Shown here piece by piece: positions 60,381 to 64,000 of a stretch of DNA of 64,000 nucleotides. How positions within the stretch are numbered: position 1 is the first letter of the stretch; the number at the start of each line of letters is the position of its first letter. The translations under genes and the position numbers were made by a program. Under the pieces are notes generated by a model, which made no database searches, was not told the origin of the DNA, and saw only the letters and a program-made list of their open reading frames with translations. Source of the DNA: JAKPPT01 sp964630305 (GTDB lineage Bacteria > Spirochaetota > Spirochaetia > Treponematales > UBA12059); contig CAZVTR010000003.1 in NCBI GenBank assembly GCA_964630305.1, forward strand, positions 1 to 64,000, in the 5' to 3' direction.

Positions 60381-61874
60381 ATGAACAGTTATTATGAAAA
60401 TAAGTTAACCACTAATGAAGAAAAAGCATTGCTCGATGAGCTTTTAGCAAAAGAGAATCTTTCCCCAAAAGATCGCATGGCAATACCAGTGCAGGAAATG
60501 CCAGTGCAGGATCCGGAAGCACGCATCCATACCATGAGCGAAGTTGCGCTCGGTTATACAAAAACGCAGGCGCAGCTTGAAGCGCTCCGCTGTCTGCAGT
60601 GCAAAACAGCTCCCTGCATAAAAGGCTGTCCTGTCAATATCAATATTCCGGCATTTATAGCTAAAATTGCGCAGGATGATATTCAGGGAGCAGCGGCAAT
60701 TATTAGAGAGACTAATCTCCTTCCTGCCATCTGCGGAAGAGTTTGCCCTCAGGAAAAGCAGTGCCAGGAACCCTGTACACTGGGAAAATCGCTTAAGGAT
60801 ATCGGCAAAGCCGTTCAGATTGGCCGGCTGGAGCGCTATGTTGCGGACAGGGAACGCGCACAGGGAATAATTGCGCTCCCGGATATTGCTCCTCCGACTG
60901 GCAAAAAAGTTGCTGTAGTCGGTTCCGGACCGGCAGGATTAACTGTGGCGGCCGATGTACGCAGAAATGGGCACGAGGTAGTAGTGTTCGAAGCCTTTCA
61001 GAAAGGAGGCGGAGTCATGGTATACGGCATACCGGAGTTCCGTCTCCCAAAAGCAATTGTCCAGGAAGAAATCAGCAAGCTGGAAAAAATGGGGGTCAGG
61101 TTCGAGTACAATACCCTCATTGGCAAAACGCGGCCGCTCATGGTCTTATTTGATGAAGACGGTTTTGATGCTGTGTTTTTAGGCGTAGGAGCAGGCCTTC
61201 CTAAGTTTATGAATATACCGGGTGAAAACCTTGTGGGCGTGTTCAGCGCGAATGAATATTTAACGAGGGCAAACCTCATGCGTGCATGGGATACCGGGCG
61301 GGCAGCGACTCCGCTGTTCCCCTCAAAACGGGTAGCAGTGCTGGGCGGCGGCAACGTAGCAATGGATGCAGCGCGCATGGCAAAACGGCTTGGCGCAGAG
61401 GAAGTACATGTTGTATACCGCCGCACACGCGATGAAATGCCTGCTCGTGCAGAAGAAGTAGCTCATGCGTTTGAAGAAGGAATCATTTTTGATTTTCTGT
61501 CAAACCCAACAGAAATCCTGGGAAATGAAGCTGGAATTGTGAAAGGTTTGCGACTGCTCCGCTATACCCTTGGCGAACCAGATGCTTCCGGCCGGAGAAG
61601 CCCGGTTCCAATAGCCGGAAGCGAACACGATGAGGCTTTTGATACCGTTATTGTTGCGCTCGGAAATGAATCAAATCCCCTTTTAGCGCGTACGACGCCC
61701 GAGCTCGCTGTTGATAAACACGGCCATATCATTGTAGATGAAGAACAGCGCACATCGATTGAGGGTGTCTGGGCAGGCGGAGATATCGTTTTGGGAGCCG
61801 CCACGGTAATTCTCGCAATGGGAGAAGGCAGGAGGGCTGCGGCTTCCATTAACCGCTATCTTGCTGAGCATTGA
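60381..61874 (+). CDS. nfnB: NfnB/GltD-like NADPH-dependent large subunit
   Basis: The start ATG 60381 follows AGGAG by five bases; a GTG at 60366 is also in frame. The 497-residue protein begins with two [4Fe-4S] motifs (LQCKTAPCIKGCPVNI and CGRVCPQEKQCQEPC). An FAD domain (VAVVGSGPAGLTVAADVRR) and an NADP domain (VAVLGGGNVAMDAARMAKR) follow, and it ends GGDIVLGAATVILAMGEGR. It is the glutamate-synthase-beta-like partner of NfnA. As no GltB is present, an NfnAB role is preferred. Confidence 0.9.
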   Translation: MNSYYENKLTTNEEKALLDELLAKENLSPKDRMAIPVQEMPVQDPEARIHTMSEVALGYTKTQAQLEALRCLQCKTAPCIKGCPVNINIPAFIAKIAQDDIQGAAAIIRETNLLPAICGRVCPQEKQCQEPCTLGKSLKDIGKAVQIGRLERYVADRERAQGIIALPDIAPPTGKKVAVVGSGPAGLTVAADVRRNGHEVVVFEAFQKGGGVMVYGIPEFRLPKAIVQEEISKLEKMGVRFEYNTLIGKTRPLMVLFDEDGFDAVFLGVGAGLPKFMNIPGENLVGVFSANEYLTRANLMRAWDTGRAATPLFPSKRVAVLGGGNVAMDAARMAKRLGAEEVHVVYRRTRDEMPARAEEVAHAFEEGIIFDFLSNPTEILGNEAGIVKGLRLLRYTLGEPDASGRRSPVPIAGSEHDEAFDTVIVALGNESNPLLARTTPELAVDKHGHIIVDEEQRTSIEGVWAGGDIVLGAATVILAMGEGRRAAASINRYLAEH

Positions 61875-61963
61875 AACAATCGGTCTCTTTCGATATAGTC
61901 ATAGTGTTTAGTGTACTTGCTTGACTCACGTGAAAAACCGCTAATTGATTTTTGAGGGCTATA

Positions 61964-62731
61964 ATGCGAAATAATAAAAACTTTGGCTATTTATTTGCTA
62001 TATTGCTCATCTGTGCCGGCTGGATTACAGCACAGGATACCCTGCCAATAGCTGAGCCTCAGCCTCCTGCAACACCTCCGCAGACACCGCCTGTTTCGGT
62101 TCAGCCGCAAGTTGCGCCTCAGCAGACACAAGCAGTTAAAGCCGATGCGCTCGTACTGTTCCGCCAGGGAAGAGACCTTGAACTTAAAGGAAGAAAATCA
62201 GAAGCAATCAAGTTCTATCAGGATGCAATAGCGGTGTGCAATACAGAGCTTGCACGAGATGCCACACGCATGGATGCTTATACAATCAAGTGCTGGGCTC
62301 TGTTTAGGCTGGAACAGTATCAGCAGGTAATCGATGTAGGATCACAAGCGCTCAAAGTTCGCTATGATGCACGCATTGTTGAAACGATGGGCGAAGCTTA
62401 TTTTTTCCTGAACGACTTAACAAACTGCCTGAAAAGCCTTCAGAGCTATATCAATAACACTAACGAAGATGCCGACAGAGTAGCAACAGCGTACTTTTAT
62501 ATGGCCGAAACCTATGTCCGGCTGCAAAAATTTGAACATGCCGATATCGCCTATGCAATGGCTGTGTACAAAGAGCCCTCAATGGCAAGGTGGTGGCTGA
62601 GGTATGCTCAGATTGTAGAAAAACTTGAAGATTTCAAACGCGCATACAATTTGTATTCCAAAGCGCTGCAGCTTAGCCCTGACAATAAAGAAGCTAATGA
62701 AGGGCTTCAGCGGGTAAAGGCAAAATTGTGA
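61964..62731 (+). CDS. Secreted TPR-repeat protein
   Basis: From ATG 61964 (GAGGG upstream), 255 residues. A signal peptide (FGYLFAILLICAGWITAQ) is followed by a Pro/Gln-rich linker (about 25-55) and four or five tetratricopeptide helices, such as LFRQGRDLELKGRKSEAIKF and later YLNDLTNCLKSL-like units. It is probably a periplasmic or outer-surface scaffold with no enzymatic motif. Confidence 0.78.
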   Translation: MRNNKNFGYLFAILLICAGWITAQDTLPIAEPQPPATPPQTPPVSVQPQVAPQQTQAVKADALVLFRQGRDLELKGRKSEAIKFYQDAIAVCNTELARDATRMDAYTIKCWALFRLEQYQQVIDVGSQALKVRYDARIVETMGEAYFFLNDLTNCLKSLQSYINNTNEDADRVATAYFYMAETYVRLQKFEHADIAYAMAVYKEPSMARWWLRYAQIVEKLEDFKRAYNLYSKALQLSPDNKEANEGLQRVKAKL

Positions 62732-62801
62732 GGCAATTGCCAAGCTTTTAGTAAGCAATATTTTTCTTGCGTTATAACATGATATAGGATACACTAAAAC
62801 T

Positions 62802-63203
62802 ATGAATACAATGCATTACATAGAACTATTACCATTACTTAATGCTAAAAGTGCAGGTGAAGAAGCCGCAGATTATATATGTAAACTGAATATGCGCGGG
62901 AATATCAGCATTGAGAATGCTCATGAGATTGCGGTTTTGGTAAAAGCGCTCATGGATGGCGGTTTCAAACGCATGATATTTAATTTAGAGAACCTCAATT
63001 ATATTGATTCAACCGGGATTGGCACCATCATCCGCATCAAAAAAAATTGCATGCAGGCGGGCTGCGGCGAAATAGTCCTCTATAACGTTCCGCCAAAAAT
63101 TAACGAGGTGTTTGATTTAGTTAACCTCAAAGATTTTGTAAAAATATCATATTCTGAACAAAAGGCCATTGAATACCTTAAAACGATTGGACTTCAGGCG
63201 TGA
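62802..63203 (+). CDS. STAS-domain anti-sigma factor antagonist
   Basis: A 133-residue STAS protein with a conserved NYIDSTGIGTIIRIKKN loop holding the phosphorylatable serine. An N-terminal 15 residues precede the domain. No kinase or phosphatase lies next to it; the partner-switching operon at 18-22 kb could act on it. The ribosome-binding site is weak. Confidence 0.82.
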   Translation: MNTMHYIELLPLLNAKSAGEEAADYICKLNMRGNISIENAHEIAVLVKALMDGGFKRMIFNLENLNYIDSTGIGTIIRIKKNCMQAGCGEIVLYNVPPKINEVFDLVNLKDFVKISYSEQKAIEYLKTIGLQA

Positions 63204-63318
63204 TAGATTGTTAATGTGATATTTTGTAAATATTTCTTTGATACAACATTTGGTAATTAGAAAAATTACAATCCTTACTATGAATTATACTGTGCTGTAA
63301 TTAACCGTTGTATAGTCA

Positions 63319-63354
63319 GGCTGCCTGCAATTCCCTGGCAGCCCTTTTAGTTTT
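63319..63354 (+). terminator. Terminator after STAS gene
   Basis: GGCTGCC (63319-63325) pairs with GGCAGCC (63337-63343), then CTTTTAGTTTT. Confidence 0.8.
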
Positions 63355-63446
63355 CAGGGAGAAAATAAAAAATCGCGCTCGTTCATTGAATAATTTCAAT
63401 ATTTGATATAGTATACTCCGTATCCATATTTATTAAGGAGAACATG

Positions 63447-64000
63447 ATGATATATTCCGCCGAAGTTGAACACATGTGTCCCCTCGCTAAGGGTGCATAC
63501 CATGGTCCGGCACCAATTCCAGAGGAAGGAAAATGGGTGCAGGCAAAGGAAATCAAAGATATTTCAGGTTTTACGCACGGTGTCGGCTGGTGCGCCCCTC
63601 AGCAGGGAGCCTGTAAGCTAACACTCAACATTAAAGATGGTATCATCGAAGAAGCGTTGGTCGAAACGCTTGGCTGTTCTGGTATGACTCACTCTGCTGC
63701 TATGGCTGCAGAGATTCTCATTGGAAAGACAATTCTTGAAGCACTCAACACCGATCTTGTCTGCGATGCTATCAACACTGCGATGCGCGAGCTGTTCCTG
63801 CAGATAGCCTATGGACGGAGCCAATCGGCGTTTTCAGAGGGCGGTCTCCCCATTGGTGCAAGCCTTGAAGATCTTGGAAAAGGCCTGAGGAGCCAGGTTG
63901 GCACCATGTTTGCAACTCGAGCAAAGGGCCCTCGCTATCTCGAAATGGCAGAAGGCTATATTACGAGCATCGGTGTTGATGAAAATAACGAAATTATCGG
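63447..64000 (+). CDS. NifU-like iron-sulfur cluster scaffold (runs off window)
   Basis: The start is ATG 63447, with AAGGAG six bases upstream (ATG 63444 is also possible); no stop before the window ends, so it is partial, with at least 184 residues. The protein begins MIYSAEVEHMCPLAKGAYHG. The scaffold-type block is VETLGCSGMTHSAAMAAEIL, with further cysteines in GWCAPQQGACKL. It is the anaerobe-type scaffold usually found beside a GGGtGRT gene. A TATACT box (63412-63417) probably belongs to its promoter. Confidence 0.85.
   Translation, partial: MIYSAEVEHMCPLAKGAYHGPAPIPEEGKWVQAKEIKDISGFTHGVGWCAPQQGACKLTLNIKDGIIEEALVETLGCSGMTHSAAMAAEILIGKTILEALNTDLVCDAINTAMRELFLQIAYGRSQSAFSEGGLPIGASLEDLGKGLRSQVGTMFATRAKGPRYLEMAEGYITSIGVDENNEII

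Noticed and set aside
1..64000. CRISPR arrays, transposases, phage or rRNA genes
   Set aside because: No direct-repeat arrays, transposase or integrase ORFs, or rRNA sequence were seen on either strand.

Overview
The window is a 64 kb piece of a draft bacterial chromosome containing five runs of exactly 100 N (scaffold gaps), four inside genes and one at a junction that joins two unrelated genes. The gene set suggests an anaerobic or microaerobic spirochaete (Treponema-like). The evidence is an A/V-type rotary ATPase operon instead of an F-type one, many short-lipobox lipoproteins, a partner-switching (SpoIIE/STAS/RsbW) module, NfnAB, a flavodiiron protein and a NifU-like scaffold of the anaerobe type. 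This placement is inference from gene content; no rRNA is present to confirm it.

Layout. 0-4.6 kb: asparaginase-domain/TetR pair, a lipoprotein with a papain-like hydrolase layout, a secreted protein of unknown function, and an SDR epimerase behind an operator-overlapped promoter. 4.67-9.6 kb: a strikingly AT-rich island holding a probable RiPP (peptide natural product) cluster. It has a 38-residue five-cysteine precursor (4890-5006, easily missed), two paralogous radical SAM/SPASM maturases and an ABC exporter with an enlarged nucleotide-binding domain, behind a promoter whose spacer contains an 11-C tract. 9.7-17.9 kb: ArsA-like ATPase operon, CstA transporter, membrane-bound LuxR-type regulator, diguanylate cyclase, an unusual ferredoxin-thioesterase fusion and a PyrD-like flavoprotein. 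18-22.3 kb: a partner-switching operon (lipoprotein, two SpoIIE phosphatases, STAS antagonist, RsbW-type kinase). 22.5-31 kb: V-ATPase operon C-I-K-F-E-A-B-D ending in a UspA gene.

31-41 kb: PTS IIA behind a highly structured leader, a REC-PAS-GGDEF-EAL protein, a gapped RluA-type pseudouridine synthase, aldose epimerase, tRNA-Leu(GAG), a HAD phosphatase, a gapped IclR regulator, ssb, and thrS preceded by a clear T-box leader with an ACC (Thr) specifier. 41-49 kb: flavodiiron protein, SH3 lipoprotein, and a Lol-like operon (ATPase, two FtsX-type permeases, LolA-like protein, outer-membrane protein). 49.5-64 kb: diacylglycerol-kinase-like protein, YrdC/Sua5, DinB, a degenerate DEAD-box pseudohelicase with a long disordered tail, a membrane-anchored zinc phospholipase C-like protein, MCP, PepD, nucleoside phosphorylase, NfnA/NfnB, TPR protein, STAS protein and the start of the NifU-like gene.

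The strongest candidate for an undescribed system is the 4.67-9.6 kb peptide cluster: precursor, then maturase 1, exporter and maturase 2 as one tightly spaced transcription unit, possibly switched on and off by C-tract slippage. The T-box leader, the ferredoxin-thioesterase fusion, the pseudohelicase and the anchored phospholipase are secondary points of interest.
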